Below are positions 1 to 8,123 of a stretch of 64,000 bases of DNA, in pieces. The notes beneath the pieces are model-generated. The model saw only the letters and a program-made list of their open reading frames with translations, did not search any database and was not told where the DNA came from. This DNA comes from Petrimonas mucosa (GTDB taxonomy: Bacteria > Bacteroidota > Bacteroidia > Bacteroidales > Dysgonomonadaceae): positions 3,527,001 through 3,591,000 of the forward strand of contig NZ_LT608328.1 of assembly GCF_900095795.1 (NCBI RefSeq). The letters are read 5' to 3'. The position numbers and the translations under genes are program-made. How positions within the stretch are numbered: position 1 is the first letter of the stretch; each line of letters opens with the position of its first letter.

Positions 1-606
1 CGACTCTATATCCTCGATGTTAAGTTCATCCATGCTACGCTCAAACCCATCGACCAGGATAAGCGCGCTGGAGCTGCCACCGAAGGTGGAGATACCGCGG
101 ATCCAGAACTCGGAGGTGTTGGAACCGGGCTGTCCTGACCGCTGCATGGCCATAACACCGGCCACGTTACCGGCCAGCGCGTTGGTCAGACTCGAAACGG
201 GCGTTTTCAGGGTCCCCACCTCCACGGTGGTGATCGCACCCGTCACGGTCACCTTCTTCTGCGGTCCCACACCGGTAACGGTCACCTCATCGAGGGCAGT
301 GGCCTTCGATTCCTGCATGATTATATTCAATACGGTGTTTTCATCCTTGACCAGGTGTTCCTGAGTTTCATAGCCGAGATAGGAAAACACAAGGTACTGG
401 AAAGCTTCCATCTTGATTTTATAATTTCCGTCGATGTCGGAAGCCACACCCAAACCGGGTTTCTCCTTGACCACAACCGTTGCACCGATCAGTGGTTCAC
501 CCTTCTCATCGACGATGGTACCGGTAACCTCTACAGTTTTTTGCTGGGCAAAGATGCTCCAGGTGCCGATCACGGTACATACAATAAGTAGGATATATTT
601 TTTCAT
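1..606 (-). CDS. SusC/RagA-type TonB-dependent outer-membrane receptor, N-terminal part
   Basis: This is the first 202 codons of a receptor that runs off the left edge of the window. It opens with a signal peptide (MKKYILLIVCTVIG, ending near FAQQ). A carboxypeptidase-D-like beta-sandwich follows at about residues 23-95 (GTIVDEKGEPLIGATV, then SYLGYET). The TonB box/plug then starts with LDEVTVTGVG and continues with ALAGNVAGVMAMQRSGQPG and the RGISTF motif. These are standard SusC-family landmarks. SusC proteins import glycans or peptides across the outer membrane with a SusD lipoprotein, which would be expected just outside the window. The substrate cannot be told. It lies 23 nt after the NHL lipoprotein gene and probably shares its transcript. 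Confidence 0.93.
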   Translation of the reverse strand, partial: MKKYILLIVCTVIGTWSIFAQQKTVEVTGTIVDEKGEPLIGATVVVKEKPGLGVASDIDGNYKIKMEAFQYLVFSYLGYETQEHLVKDENTVLNIIMQESKATALDEVTVTGVGPQKKVTVTGAITTVEVGTLKTPVSSLTNALAGNVAGVMAMQRSGQPGSNTSEFWIRGISTFGGSSSALILVDGFERSMDELNIEDIES

Positions 607-629
607 GTTTTCAGTCAATTAATTGTCAG

Positions 630-2081
630 TTATTCTACCGAGATGGTCCTGATTCGCTTGTTGCTGCGATCGGCCACGTAGAAGACCTCTTCCTCTTCAT
701 CGTAGCAGATACCTGTTGGATCCCAAAAACGGGCCGTGGCACGGGCATCACCGTCGATCCAGCCCTCCACCTTACCGTCGATCCCGACGCTGCCCCTACC
801 GGCAAACGTGCTCACCTCGCCATCGGGTGTAATTTTCCGGATGGCATGGTTGTAGTGATCGCAGACATAGAAATCGTAGACATCCTCCTTGCCCTGGGCC
901 ACATACTCCTTGTTCTTCACGAAGACGCCCTGACGGGGACGGTTGAAACGGGCGGATGTACCCGGCGCGTCCACATAGCCAGACCCGCCGCCGATATCAC
1001 CCACATGGAGTACCGACGACACCAGCTCCTTCTTCTCCCTGTCATAGGCACAACGGTAGATGCCGTTGAAACCGGTCATGTAGACATAGAGGTCCTCGGG
1101 GTGACGGAACATGAAGACATGGTCGTTGGAGTTGCTTTTGACGCTGAAGAGCGCCTTCCCGTCCCACATCCCGCTGGGAGCATCATAGATCTGACGGGCC
1201 TTGTAGACCATCGAGGTCTCCCAGGTGTTGTAGAAGATGGTGCCATCCTGCATGGAGACGGCCGAATAGGAACATTGACCGTAGAGATAGGGATAGACCT
1301 TGCGGAAACCTTCGCTGCGCAGGGCATAGAACATATTGGGCATCTGATGGCGGTCGTTCCAGTTGCCACGGCCGTTGTCATCCACCAGGAAGAGGGTGTC
1401 GCGCGTGGGGGTGTCGAACAGCATCGACTTCACCTGATGCACACCTGCCTGACCTTTCATGAAGACGGTAGAGACTTCGCGGGTAGTGAGGTTGATCTTC
1501 CGCAACGCTGCCAGGTTCTCCTCATCGATACAGTAGATGATCTTGTTGCCCTCCTCGTCGACATCGAACTCCAGCCACCAGGGGTTCTGGAACTCGGCCT
1601 CCTCGAAGGTGCCGTTGACAATGCTCGACGAGTTGGTCTGCGGATCTATCTTACCGGTGAGGGTGTTGACCTGCAGTGCCGAGTTGAGGGTGAATTTCTC
1701 ATCAAATGTATACTCCTTCTGGAGTCTGCCAGACTGGTCCATGATCCGGACCATCACATCGCCACGTTCGGAACGGCGGGGAACCATCGCACAGATTCTG
1801 GTACCCGACGAACCGATCACGGGAGCAGGCACGCCACCGATAATCACTTCAATCTTCGAAATGTCGGTGCCGAAATTGCTCCCTTCACAAAAGATCAAGG
1901 TGCGCACACTTCCCTTCTTCGGGAAGAAATCGGTGAATGTTATCGGTTTGGAGGGGTCGGTTGCTTCAACCTTTTTCGGACCCTCATAACCGCCCTCGTC
2001 ACTGCATCCGATGATTGCCACGGACACAATTAGGCTGAGGAGCAACATTCGGACAAAACAATAGGTGCTTTCTCTGAACAT
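630..2081 (-). CDS. IPT/TIG-NHL repeat surface lipoprotein of a SusC locus
   Basis: A 483-residue lipoprotein with lipobox AIIGC (Cys26) followed by SDE, an acidic stretch typical of surface-exported Bacteroidetes lipoproteins. Residues about 45-130 look like an IPT/TIG immunoglobulin-like domain (ITFTDFFPKKG, SNFGTDISKIEVIIGG). The rest reads as a beta-propeller with NHL-type blades: RKINLTTREVSTV, DHYNHAIRKITPDGEVSTFAG and, at the end, YVADRSNKRIRTISVE. Such IPT-NHL proteins are commonly encoded beside SusCD pairs and are thought to help bind glycan at the surface. It is the first gene of the transcript leading into the SusC gene. The first ATG gives a long N-region; a second ATG at codon 12 (2048) would give a more typical signal peptide. 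The exact ligand is unknown. Confidence 0.8.
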   Translation of the reverse strand: MFRESTYCFVRMLLLSLIVSVAIIGCSDEGGYEGPKKVEATDPSKPITFTDFFPKKGSVRTLIFCEGSNFGTDISKIEVIIGGVPAPVIGSSGTRICAMVPRRSERGDVMVRIMDQSGRLQKEYTFDEKFTLNSALQVNTLTGKIDPQTNSSSIVNGTFEEAEFQNPWWLEFDVDEEGNKIIYCIDEENLAALRKINLTTREVSTVFMKGQAGVHQVKSMLFDTPTRDTLFLVDDNGRGNWNDRHQMPNMFYALRSEGFRKVYPYLYGQCSYSAVSMQDGTIFYNTWETSMVYKARQIYDAPSGMWDGKALFSVKSNSNDHVFMFRHPEDLYVYMTGFNGIYRCAYDREKKELVSSVLHVGDIGGGSGYVDAPGTSARFNRPRQGVFVKNKEYVAQGKEDVYDFYVCDHYNHAIRKITPDGEVSTFAGRGSVGIDGKVEGWIDGDARATARFWDPTGICYDEEEEVFYVADRSNKRIRTISVE

Positions 2082-2211
2082 TTTACTAATAATTAGGTTA
2101 ATAAAATAAAAATTTGGATCGTGTCTCTAATATTATAACTATCTGTCTAAACACCCGGCTACAAAAAGCTCTGGCGTCTTTCACAGCGTGCAGTTATTTC
2201 AATACAGTTTG

Positions 2212-2242
2212 CAAATTTAGCAAATTTTACGTGTGATGCAAA
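2212..2242 (-). promoter_or_regulatory. Promoter of the IPT/NHL-SusC transcript
   Basis: Read on the minus strand, TTTG (2242-2239), 19 nt, then TAAATTTG (2219-2212). This matches the Bacteroidetes housekeeping promoter (TTTG, N19-21, TAnnTTTG). It predicts a start near 2205 and a leader of about 120 nt before the ATG at 2081. The adjacent IS element ends about 70 bp upstream of the -33 box, so this promoter is intact. Confidence 0.75.
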
Positions 2243-2300
2243 CACTTTTTGCATAATTTACAAAATGGATGCATTGTCAATTACCCATTATCACTCTACT

Positions 2301-2310
2301 ATTATGTTAT
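2301..2310. repeat. Target-site duplication, left copy (ATTATGTTAT)
   Basis: The 10 bp ATTATGTTAT directly precede the left terminal repeat of the IS element and recur at 3897-3906 directly after the right one. This is the expected footprint of a DDE transposase insertion with a 10-bp stagger. Confidence 0.95.
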
Positions 2311-2325
2311 TCAAGTTTCGCAAGT
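2311..2325. repeat. Left terminal inverted repeat of the IS4-type element
   Basis: TCAAGTTTCGCAAGT, an exact reverse complement of 3882-3896. The bases after it (TGCTAACTTGC) also pair with part of the repeat (CAAGT/ACTTG), which could give a subterminal binding site. Confidence 0.93.
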
Positions 2326-2327
2326 TG

Positions 2328-3776
2328 CTAACTTGCCGGTTTTAGTTCATAAAAGTTGATAAAGTGAGCCAGATTATCCGATTTGTTAATGATTGCATCG
2401 AAGATCTCTTCCTCTTCAATGGAGAAGATCCCGGTCATGATTTTCACCATTTCAAGGATAATGCCCCATATCCTCTCCGTTACGGAGAGCTCCATGCCAG
2501 AGTGTTGCACATCCCTGAAGATTCCGCCAATGGTCTCATAACTGGTGAACCTTTTGGCCAGGGAAAGCAAATTGTATTGCAATGCCGTGATCGTGGTTGC
2601 GGCAAGCTGCGCCGCGAAGTTCCGGGATTGACACTTGCCCATACCCAGCAACCCCTTGGTTTCCTTGAAGAAGACCTCGAGGGACCAACGCATGGCATAA
2701 ATCCGATAGGCTTCCAGGAACTCCAGGGAGAGGTTGGTCGTCATTATTCCATTCCAGGACTCCTTTTTTCTCTTCACAAAATAGAGACGTACATCTGTGC
2801 CTGCAAAGCGAACGTCAGCGGTAATATACTGACAACCAAGCTTGCGGCTCCTTCTGGCTTCACCCCTGGCTTCAAGCAGATTGATCAGTGCCCGGGCGGT
2901 GAGTTCCTTCCCTTCAAAACCGTACCTGGTAACTCCCTTCTTCCCGATCTTGATCATACCCAGGTAATGGCACTTGATGTGCCGGGCACGTATGAAGCGA
3001 ATCACCTCCGAGCAGGTGAACCAGCTGTCGGCAAGCAGGTAGTCAAAGCGGATGCCCTTGTTAATGGCTCGCTTTATCATGGTTATCATCAACTGGATCT
3101 TGCTCTCCCCGTACTCTTTTGCCCGCGTTACAACGGGGGACGCTTCATCTCTATCCTTGGTAAACCGCGATTCGAGCTCCTTGTCGCTCATGCTGAAGTT
3201 GTTCTTCCTGCCCTTCTCCCCGAGGATGGCGAAGTCGAGGATGAACTGGCTCTTGCCATCCGTGATGCCCAGAAAGAGAGATTTGAAACCAAGGATCGTC
3301 TTGTGTCCCAGGTGGGAATAGACCCTACCGATGTTTTCAATACGCCTTCCCGTTTTGGGAAAGTCGGTATCGTCCACCATCAGGCAAACAGTTTGATGCT
3401 TGTGGTCACTTCTCACGCGAACCTTGTTCCATATTTGAATGGTGAAGTGGTAGAGTATCTTGCGCCAATCATAAATTTCGTTGTTTACGAAACGGTAGAA
3501 AACATCCTTTTCGCAGCCAAAGAAGCCGCTTAGGGATGATCGACAATAATTGTAAGGATTCTTGATCATGAAACAGGGGAACATAATCAGCAACTCGAGC
3601 ACCTGCAGCAGGGAATACTTGCTGTTGCATTTGCTCCTGCTCCCGAAGAGGACCTTCTCCGACATGTTGAAACCTTTTAGCATATCCGTCAGGGTAAAAA
3701 GGGCACTGTTTGAATCATCTTTCTTGAAAAAAACGCTGATTTCTGATAAAATGGAGTTACTTTTGTATATCGGCAT
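2328..3776 (-). CDS. IS4-family DDE transposase
   Basis: A 482-residue transposase that fills the IS element. RNase-H-fold catalytic motifs are visible: the first Asp pair in VDDTDFPKTG, the second in LLADSWFT, and the IS4 signature Y-(2)-R-(3)-E-(6)-K in YAMRWSLEVFFKETKG, which contains the catalytic Glu. The length suits the family. There is no frameshift or stop, so it is likely active. The gene ends 2 bp from the left terminal repeat. A downstream in-frame ATG exists (MLKGFNMSEK), but the first ATG leaves a normal-length N-terminus. Confidence 0.92.
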   Translation of the reverse strand: MPIYKSNSILSEISVFFKKDDSNSALFTLTDMLKGFNMSEKVLFGSRSKCNSKYSLLQVLELLIMFPCFMIKNPYNYCRSSLSGFFGCEKDVFYRFVNNEIYDWRKILYHFTIQIWNKVRVRSDHKHQTVCLMVDDTDFPKTGRRIENIGRVYSHLGHKTILGFKSLFLGITDGKSQFILDFAILGEKGRKNNFSMSDKELESRFTKDRDEASPVVTRAKEYGESKIQLMITMIKRAINKGIRFDYLLADSWFTCSEVIRFIRARHIKCHYLGMIKIGKKGVTRYGFEGKELTARALINLLEARGEARRSRKLGCQYITADVRFAGTDVRLYFVKRKKESWNGIMTTNLSLEFLEAYRIYAMRWSLEVFFKETKGLLGMGKCQSRNFAAQLAATTITALQYNLLSLAKRFTSYETIGGIFRDVQHSGMELSVTERIWGIILEMVKIMTGIFSIEEEEIFDAIINKSDNLAHFINFYELKPAS

Positions 3777-3881
3777 AGGGCTGTTAGTATTTTTGGTTTT
3801 GACGCTTAAATATACTAATAATCTGTGAATTACAGAAGCATCTATGCCGTTTTTTTATGCGATTATTTTTACTGAATTTTT

Positions 3882-3896
3882 ACTTGCGAAACTTGA
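3882..3896. repeat. Right terminal inverted repeat of the IS4-type element
   Basis: ACTTGCGAAACTTGA, the exact reverse complement of the left terminal repeat. It is followed at once by the second copy of the target duplication. Confidence 0.93.
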
Positions 3897-3906
3897 ATTA
3901 TGTTAT
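3897..3906. repeat. Target-site duplication, right copy (ATTATGTTAT)
   Basis: Exact copy of 2301-2310. It ends 3 bp before the start codon of the XRE gene, so the insertion lies inside what should be that gene's translation-initiation region. Confidence 0.95.
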
Positions 3907-3909
3907 TTC

Positions 3910-4239
3910 ATGGATTATAGTGAAGAGAAAATTACTGCCAACATTGTTCAGCTGCGCAAACTGAAACAACTCTCCCAATCGGCGGTAGCCAACATCCTCC
4001 AGGTGGATGTGGCAACCATCAGCCGGATAGAGCGGGGAAAAATCGCACTCACCTACCACGCTCTTGCAGATATTGCAAATATGTTCGGCATGTCGGTAAT
4101 CGACCTGATTACCTACCCCGAGGTATACTCGCGGGTGAATCAGCCCTGGGTCAAGGTCAGGGTGGAGCTGGAGCTCACTACCGAAGAGTGGGAAAAGTTT
4201 GGAATGAAGGATAAGGTGAAGAACCTTCTCGAACAGTAG
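3910..4239 (+). CDS. XRE-family helix-turn-helix regulator
   Basis: 109 residues. An HTH_3/Cro-C1 domain fills residues about 8-65: IVQLRKLKQLSQSAVANIL, then VDVATISRIERGK, the turn and recognition helix. A short C-terminal tail follows. The start is taken as ATG 3910 (MDYSEEK). An in-frame ATG at 3844 would add 22 residues, but those bases belong to the IS end and the result looks like random hydrophobic sequence. The IS insertion leaves only the duplicated 10 bp plus 3 bp of native leader, so the original promoter is now 1.6 kb away. Expression, if any, would have to start inside the IS. Its targets are unknown. Confidence 0.8.
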   Translation: MDYSEEKITANIVQLRKLKQLSQSAVANILQVDVATISRIERGKIALTYHALADIANMFGMSVIDLITYPEVYSRVNQPWVKVRVELELTTEEWEKFGMKDKVKNLLEQ

Positions 4240-4328
4240 CGACAGGACCAGGAGGAAGATCTATCTGTCACACTGTATTTTATTTGAAAAAAAATGGCAA
4301 TTTGATGCTTGTTTTGTTATAAAATTGA

Positions 4329-4336
4329 TACCTTTG
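4329..4336 (+). promoter_or_regulatory. -7 box of the small lipoprotein gene
   Basis: TACCTTTG matches TAnnTTTG and lies 32 nt before ATG 4369. No TTTG at the standard spacing is clear, so only the -7 half is supported. Confidence 0.5.
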
Positions 4337-4368
4337 CGGTAAGAATCTACAACCTCAAAAGAAGTATC

Positions 4369-4803
4369 ATGAAAAAGAGATACGAATCGATTTTACCGCT
4401 TATCTTTGTGGCAATGTGTGCAATCTGCCTGATCGGCTGTAGCCGGGAGAAGGAGGAGGAGGGACTGGGCGGCTCCCGCCCCAACTACAACATGCTGTCT
4501 GACCTGTCGCAACCCGATGCCATGCTCTATACCACCGAATGGCAATGGCCCTACCCAAATTCTGAGGTGTATACCCTCATTTTCGACAGGACGGAGTGTA
4601 CCTTCACCGACAGGAATAGTGGGACGAACGCGACCTATTCCTACAGCTTCAACTTTCCTGCCATTATCCTGACGCCGGTAAGCGAGGGGGGTGAGGTGAT
4701 CACCGGAACCATCACCGGCGGTACCGCTACCCGGGCAGACAAGGTGAACTTCAAGAACGCCAAGGGTGAGCAGGTGTGGAAAGAGATGACCCGGAGAAAG
4801 TGA
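4369..4803 (+). CDS. Small lipoprotein of unknown function
   Basis: 144 residues. The start is placed at ATG 4369 (MKKRYESI), which gives a proper lipoprotein signal: basic N-region, hydrophobic core, lipobox LIGC at about Cys24. Acidic residues follow the cysteine (SREKEEEG). An in-frame ATG at 4309 lies upstream of the -7 box and is not credible. The mature part is rich in Thr and aromatic residues and looks like a small beta-sandwich or barrel (TLIFDRTECTFTDR). I recognise no family. It converges with the MltF-like gene, with 3 nt between their stops. Confidence 0.75.
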   Translation: MKKRYESILPLIFVAMCAICLIGCSREKEEEGLGGSRPNYNMLSDLSQPDAMLYTTEWQWPYPNSEVYTLIFDRTECTFTDRNSGTNATYSYSFNFPAIILTPVSEGGEVITGTITGGTATRADKVNFKNAKGEQVWKEMTRRK

Positions 4804-4806
4804 CCA

Positions 4807-6195
4807 TCACTTCACCCTCTCCCGATAAGCCTGCCAGAGCGTGACCACGTCGTGCACGTAGTTCACAGTCTCGTCGCCCCTGAAATAGCCAGCCTTGCAG
4901 ACGGGATCGTTGTAGTACTGCTCCAGCCGCTTCAGCTGGATAAACCGCTCCACATTCCCGTCCCATACATCTTTATTGGCGCCATACTTCTCCGCCAGCG
5001 CGCGGGCATCGCCTACATGCCCCATCCCTCCGTTGTAGGATGCCAGCGCCAGCTTCACCTGCTCCATCTCGTTCCCGACGGAGGCAAAGGTGTCGATCAG
5101 CCGTTTCAGGTATTGAGCCCCCGCACGGATATTCTTCTCCGGCAGAAAGAGGTCGGTGCCCGACAGACCCAGCGATGCGGCGGTGGCAGGCATCAGTCCC
5201 ATCAATCCGCCGGCACCGGCCCACGACCTCCCGTCGGGGTCGAAGGTCGACTCATGGAAGGCGACCGAGGCGAGCAGCCGCCAGTCGACTCCAAACTGCT
5301 TCCCGTACTCCTTGAAGTAGCTATCCCAGGGAGAGAGCTGTCCGGGAGCGAACATCGCGATAAAGGTGGAGGCATTTTCGGCGTGAAAACCCTTGGCCTC
5401 CTCGAAATAGCGCTTGGTCAGCCGCAGGTAGTGGGGTGCCCGGTTGACCCGAGCGAACCAGGCATTCAGCGAGTCGGCAAGAACAGGTGTCTCTCTCCGT
5501 ACCGCCCAGGAGGTGCGCTGATCGAAACTGACCACCAGTCCCACATCGATGTTCCGGAAATAGGTATGGTTGAGCCGGGCCACCTGGCCGTTGGCCACGG
5601 TGTAGCGGATCTCACCGCGGGAGACCATGCGGATCAGGTCCTCCTCCACCAGCGTGTCGCCGTCGAGATACCGCAAACGCAATCCCCCGCCCAGCTCCCG
5701 GTTCAGGTTGTTCATCCGCTGCTCGTACTTGGAGCCGCGCAGCACGTAGATATCCTTGCCGATCAGCTCCGTCACGTCGCGAAGCAACGTATCACCCCGT
5801 TCGGCCCGTTGCACCAGCACCTGGTGGGAGACATCCGACGGCCCGCAATAGAGCAGCTGCTCCTTGAGCGCACTCTCCACCGGCACGTTGTAGGCAATCA
5901 GATCGCCCCGGTTGCTACGGAGCATGTCGACCAGCGATGAGACATTCCGGGCCACGACTACCTGCAGCTCCAACCCATGCTCGTCGCTGAACTCCCTGAT
6001 CATGTCGTAGTGGTAACCCATCTCCTGATCGCGGTAGATAAAATAGGAGGTGGAGGTGTTGAGCGTGATCACCGTGAGTGTATCTCTCTCGAGGATCTGA
6101 GGAAAATCGTACATGGTGCTCCGGGAACAGGCACAGGTGATGAGGATCAGCTGGGCGATCAAGAGTTGCCGGCAAAGTTTGAACATGGTTGTCAC
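4807..6195 (-). CDS. mltF: MltF-like membrane-bound lytic murein transglycosylase
   Basis: 462 residues with the two-domain layout of MltF. After a lipoprotein-like signal (ITCACS), a periplasmic solute-binding (SBP_bac_3) domain spans about residues 35-275 (LTVITLNTSTSYFIYRD, GDLIAYNVPV). An SLT lysozyme-like domain follows at about 290-430. The catalytic Glu lies in ASVAFHESTFDP, followed by GAGGLMGLMPATA and LASYNGG, all signature SLT motifs. MltF cleaves peptidoglycan glycan strands with 1,6-anhydro products, and its N-domain responds to muropeptides. The gene is 12 nt after the Ca/Na exchanger gene and likely co-transcribed. ATG 6195 and 6186 are both possible starts. Confidence 0.88.
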   Translation of the reverse strand: MTTMFKLCRQLLIAQLILITCACSRSTMYDFPQILERDTLTVITLNTSTSYFIYRDQEMGYHYDMIREFSDEHGLELQVVVARNVSSLVDMLRSNRGDLIAYNVPVESALKEQLLYCGPSDVSHQVLVQRAERGDTLLRDVTELIGKDIYVLRGSKYEQRMNNLNRELGGGLRLRYLDGDTLVEEDLIRMVSRGEIRYTVANGQVARLNHTYFRNIDVGLVVSFDQRTSWAVRRETPVLADSLNAWFARVNRAPHYLRLTKRYFEEAKGFHAENASTFIAMFAPGQLSPWDSYFKEYGKQFGVDWRLLASVAFHESTFDPDGRSWAGAGGLMGLMPATAASLGLSGTDLFLPEKNIRAGAQYLKRLIDTFASVGNEMEQVKLALASYNGGMGHVGDARALAEKYGANKDVWDGNVERFIQLKRLEQYYNDPVCKAGYFRGDETVNYVHDVVTLWQAYRERVK

Positions 6196-6207
6196 TGGTA
6201 TTAAACG

Positions 6208-7143
6208 TTACAATGCCGAGAATTTGATGAAGAAATAGATCAGGTAGATGACCAGGAAGATTACTCCCTGCCAACGTCTGATCCGGGTGCCGATCTTCAT
6301 GAAAAACCAGAGCAGAAGGCTGATCCCGACGACAAAGAGACTGTCTGCCAGATTGATATCCGGAGTATCTATCGGATGGATCAGGCCGGCAACACCCAGG
6401 ATCAGGAGCAGGTTGAAGATATTGGAGCCCACCACATTTCCGATCGCAATATCTGAACGTTTCTTCAGGGCGGCCACCACCGACGTGGCCAGCTCGGGCA
6501 TGCTGGTGCCGGCAGCGACAATGGTCAGCCCGATCAAGGCTTCCGACATGCCTAATTTCTGGGCGATGACAATGGCATTGTCCACCAACAGGTTTGAACC
6601 GTAAACCAGTCCCACAAGACCCACCCCAATCAACAGCACGTCGATCGCCCAATGCTTGTATTGCTTGATGACTTCGTCGCCCTCGCCGGCCCGGTGTTTG
6701 TTTTTCAGCGAAGTGACAAAAAGATAGGCCATGTAGGCCAAAAAGAGGAACACGAAGATCAAGGCTTCGGGATAGGAAATTTTTCCGTCGAGGAACAACA
6801 CGAAGAACAGTACCGCCGTGAGCACCATCACCGGAGCGTCGAACTTTAACAGCTGCCTCTTGATGGCCAGCGGATAGATGAGCGCCGAAATGCCCAAAAT
6901 GACTCCGACGTTAAACAGGTTGGAGCCCAGGACATTTCCAATCGACAAGGCGCTCTGCCCGTTCATCGCGGCTTTTACGCTAACCACAAGCTCGGGAGCG
7001 CTCGTCCCCATGGAAACAATGGTCAGCCCGATGATCAGGGGGGAGACTCCCAGCCTCGCGGCAAACGAGGAGGCACCGGAGACTAGCCATTCGGCACCGA
7101 AATAGAGTATGACGAGTGAAACCAATAACCAAACAACTTCCAT
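6208..7143 (-). CDS. Calcium/sodium antiporter (CaCA family)
   Basis: 311 residues, about ten transmembrane helices. The two alpha-repeats that define the family are clear: GLTIVSMGTSAPELVVS with GNVLGSNLFNVGVILG in the first half, and GLTIVAAGTSMPELATS with GNVVGSNIFNLLLILG in the second. The conserved Glu and Asn residues form the cation site. It exchanges Ca2+ for Na+ (or H+) at the inner membrane, as in YrbG. It is the first gene of a short minus-strand unit with the transglycosylase. A terminator upstream separates it from the sigma factor gene. Confidence 0.92.
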   Translation of the reverse strand: MEVVWLLVSLVILYFGAEWLVSGASSFAARLGVSPLIIGLTIVSMGTSAPELVVSVKAAMNGQSALSIGNVLGSNLFNVGVILGISALIYPLAIKRQLLKFDAPVMVLTAVLFFVLFLDGKISYPEALIFVFLFLAYMAYLFVTSLKNKHRAGEGDEVIKQYKHWAIDVLLIGVGLVGLVYGSNLLVDNAIVIAQKLGMSEALIGLTIVAAGTSMPELATSVVAALKKRSDIAIGNVVGSNIFNLLLILGVAGLIHPIDTPDINLADSLFVVGISLLLWFFMKIGTRIRRWQGVIFLVIYLIYFFIKFSAL

Positions 7144-7200
7144 CTACTGTTCTTTTAGGGTGTAGCGGCATAAGCCTCCAGATTCTTAATAACAATAAAA

Positions 7201-7231
7201 AACCTCTTTGGTTCAATCGGCCAAAGAGGTT
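7201..7231 (-). terminator. Terminator of the ECF sigma gene
   Basis: A perfect 11-bp stem, AACCTCTTTGG (7201-7211) and CCAAAGAGGTT (7221-7231), with a 9-nt loop. On the minus strand it is followed by a T-rich run (complement of 7188-7200). It lies 24 nt after the sigma factor stop codon. Confidence 0.85.
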
Positions 7232-7254
7232 TTCAGTTAAGGTTTTATAGAGGT

Positions 7255-7773
7255 TTATTCGGTGTAGTACCTGAAATCTTTCAGCATCTCCTGCAAACGT
7301 TTACGGGCAAAAAAGATGCGGCTTTTTACCGTTCCGATGGGCAGACCCAACTGTTGGGCGATCTCCTCATACTTATATCCTGAAACATGCATCGAGAAAG
7401 GCACCTTGTACTCATCGGTAAAACTGGCAATCGCCTTGTTGATCTCCTTGATGGTGTAGGCACCGTCGGGAGTGTTGAAACCGGAGTCTTGCGGCAGGTT
7501 CAGGTGATAGAGGTTCTCCGTCTTGTCGATGATGGTCTGGCTCCTGACAATTTTGCGGTAATTGTTTACAAATATATTGTGCATGATGGTGAAAACCCAT
7601 CCCTTGAAATTGACATTCTCATAATATTTCTCCCGGTTATCCAAAACTCGGAGGGTTGTTTCCTGCAAAAGATCTTTTGCATCCTCACGATCTGCTGTCA
7701 ACGTCAGTGCGAAGTTAAACATATTGTCTTGCAAACCGAGCAATCTGTTTTCGAAAGAGCTTTTTGTCTTCAT
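7255..7773 (-). CDS. ECF-type RNA polymerase sigma factor
   Basis: 172 residues. Region 2 covers about residues 10-80 (FALTLTADREDAKDLLQETTLRVL and KGWVFTIMHNIFVNNYRK, the -10 recognition part). Region 4 is at about 110-165 (VPFSMHVSGYKYEEIAQQLGLPIGTVKSRIFFARKRLQE, the -35 helix-turn-helix). The start at ATG 7773 (MKTKSS) begins just before region 2. An ATG 18 codons upstream lies over the promoter and is unlikely. No anti-sigma gene is adjacent. The target regulon is unknown. It is divergent from htpG across 350 bp. Confidence 0.88.
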   Translation of the reverse strand: MKTKSSFENRLLGLQDNMFNFALTLTADREDAKDLLQETTLRVLDNREKYYENVNFKGWVFTIMHNIFVNNYRKIVRSQTIIDKTENLYHLNLPQDSGFNTPDGAYTIKEINKAIASFTDEYKVPFSMHVSGYKYEEIAQQLGLPIGTVKSRIFFARKRLQEMLKDFRYYTE

Positions 7774-8123
7774 CGCGTAATTTTTTGATAGTGTTGTTTT
7801 GCAAATATAAGAACATAATCCACGCACCGAACATTTTTTCAGTTCAAAAACAATTAATTAGTGTTAATGGATATTTTATCTATATATTACTCATTGATAA
7901 CTAGTATTTTAAATCGGTAAAAAATGTCCATTTTTTCCACATATGGTCAATAAATAGTATTTATAGGACAATTTGGGTAATTTAGAAAGGCTATAATTAT
8001 GGCCCGTTTCGATTTTAAAACAGGTCTAAATAAAGCGGTTTGAGACAAAAAACCGCCCCCCTTTTATGGCATACTATTTGCAGACAGGATGGGAGAAAGA
8101 TAAAATTAACACCATATATAATT
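7774..8123. other. Divergent intergenic region between ECF sigma and htpG
   Basis: 350 bp, strongly AT-rich in the middle. It holds the sigma -7 box on the minus strand. Near htpG there is a 7-bp hairpin (GCGGTTT 8035-8041 with AAACCGC 8050-8056). A degenerate -7-like TACTATTTG occurs at 8072-8080. No reading frame with coding character and no RNA gene was recognised. Confidence 0.5.
7802..7809 (-). promoter_or_regulatory. -7 box of the ECF sigma gene
   Basis: TATATTTG on the minus strand, about 29 nt before ATG 7773. A -33 TTTG at normal spacing is not evident. Confidence 0.5.

Larger units (their letters stand above)
2311..3896 (-). mobile_element. Complete IS4-type insertion sequence (1586 bp)
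   Basis: The element is bounded by a perfect 15-bp inverted repeat, TCAAGTTTCGCAAGT at 2311-2325 and its reverse complement at 3882-3896, flanked by a 10-bp target duplication. It has one transposase gene on the minus strand and no passenger genes. Everything needed for transposition appears intact, and the perfect duplication suggests a recent event. Joining the flanks restores a plausible intergenic sequence between the IPT/NHL gene and the XRE gene. Confidence 0.95.

Noticed and set aside
846-2033. Long open frame opposite the IPT/NHL lipoprotein gene, and many similar frames opposite htpG, leuS, fucI, the TPR gene and the IS4-type transposase
   Set aside because: They are antisense to genes with clear family motifs, lack signal or domain features, and follow the codon structure of the true strand.
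3844-3909. N-terminal extension of the XRE protein from ATG 3844
   Set aside because: These codons come from the IS right end and the target duplication, so they cannot be part of the native gene.
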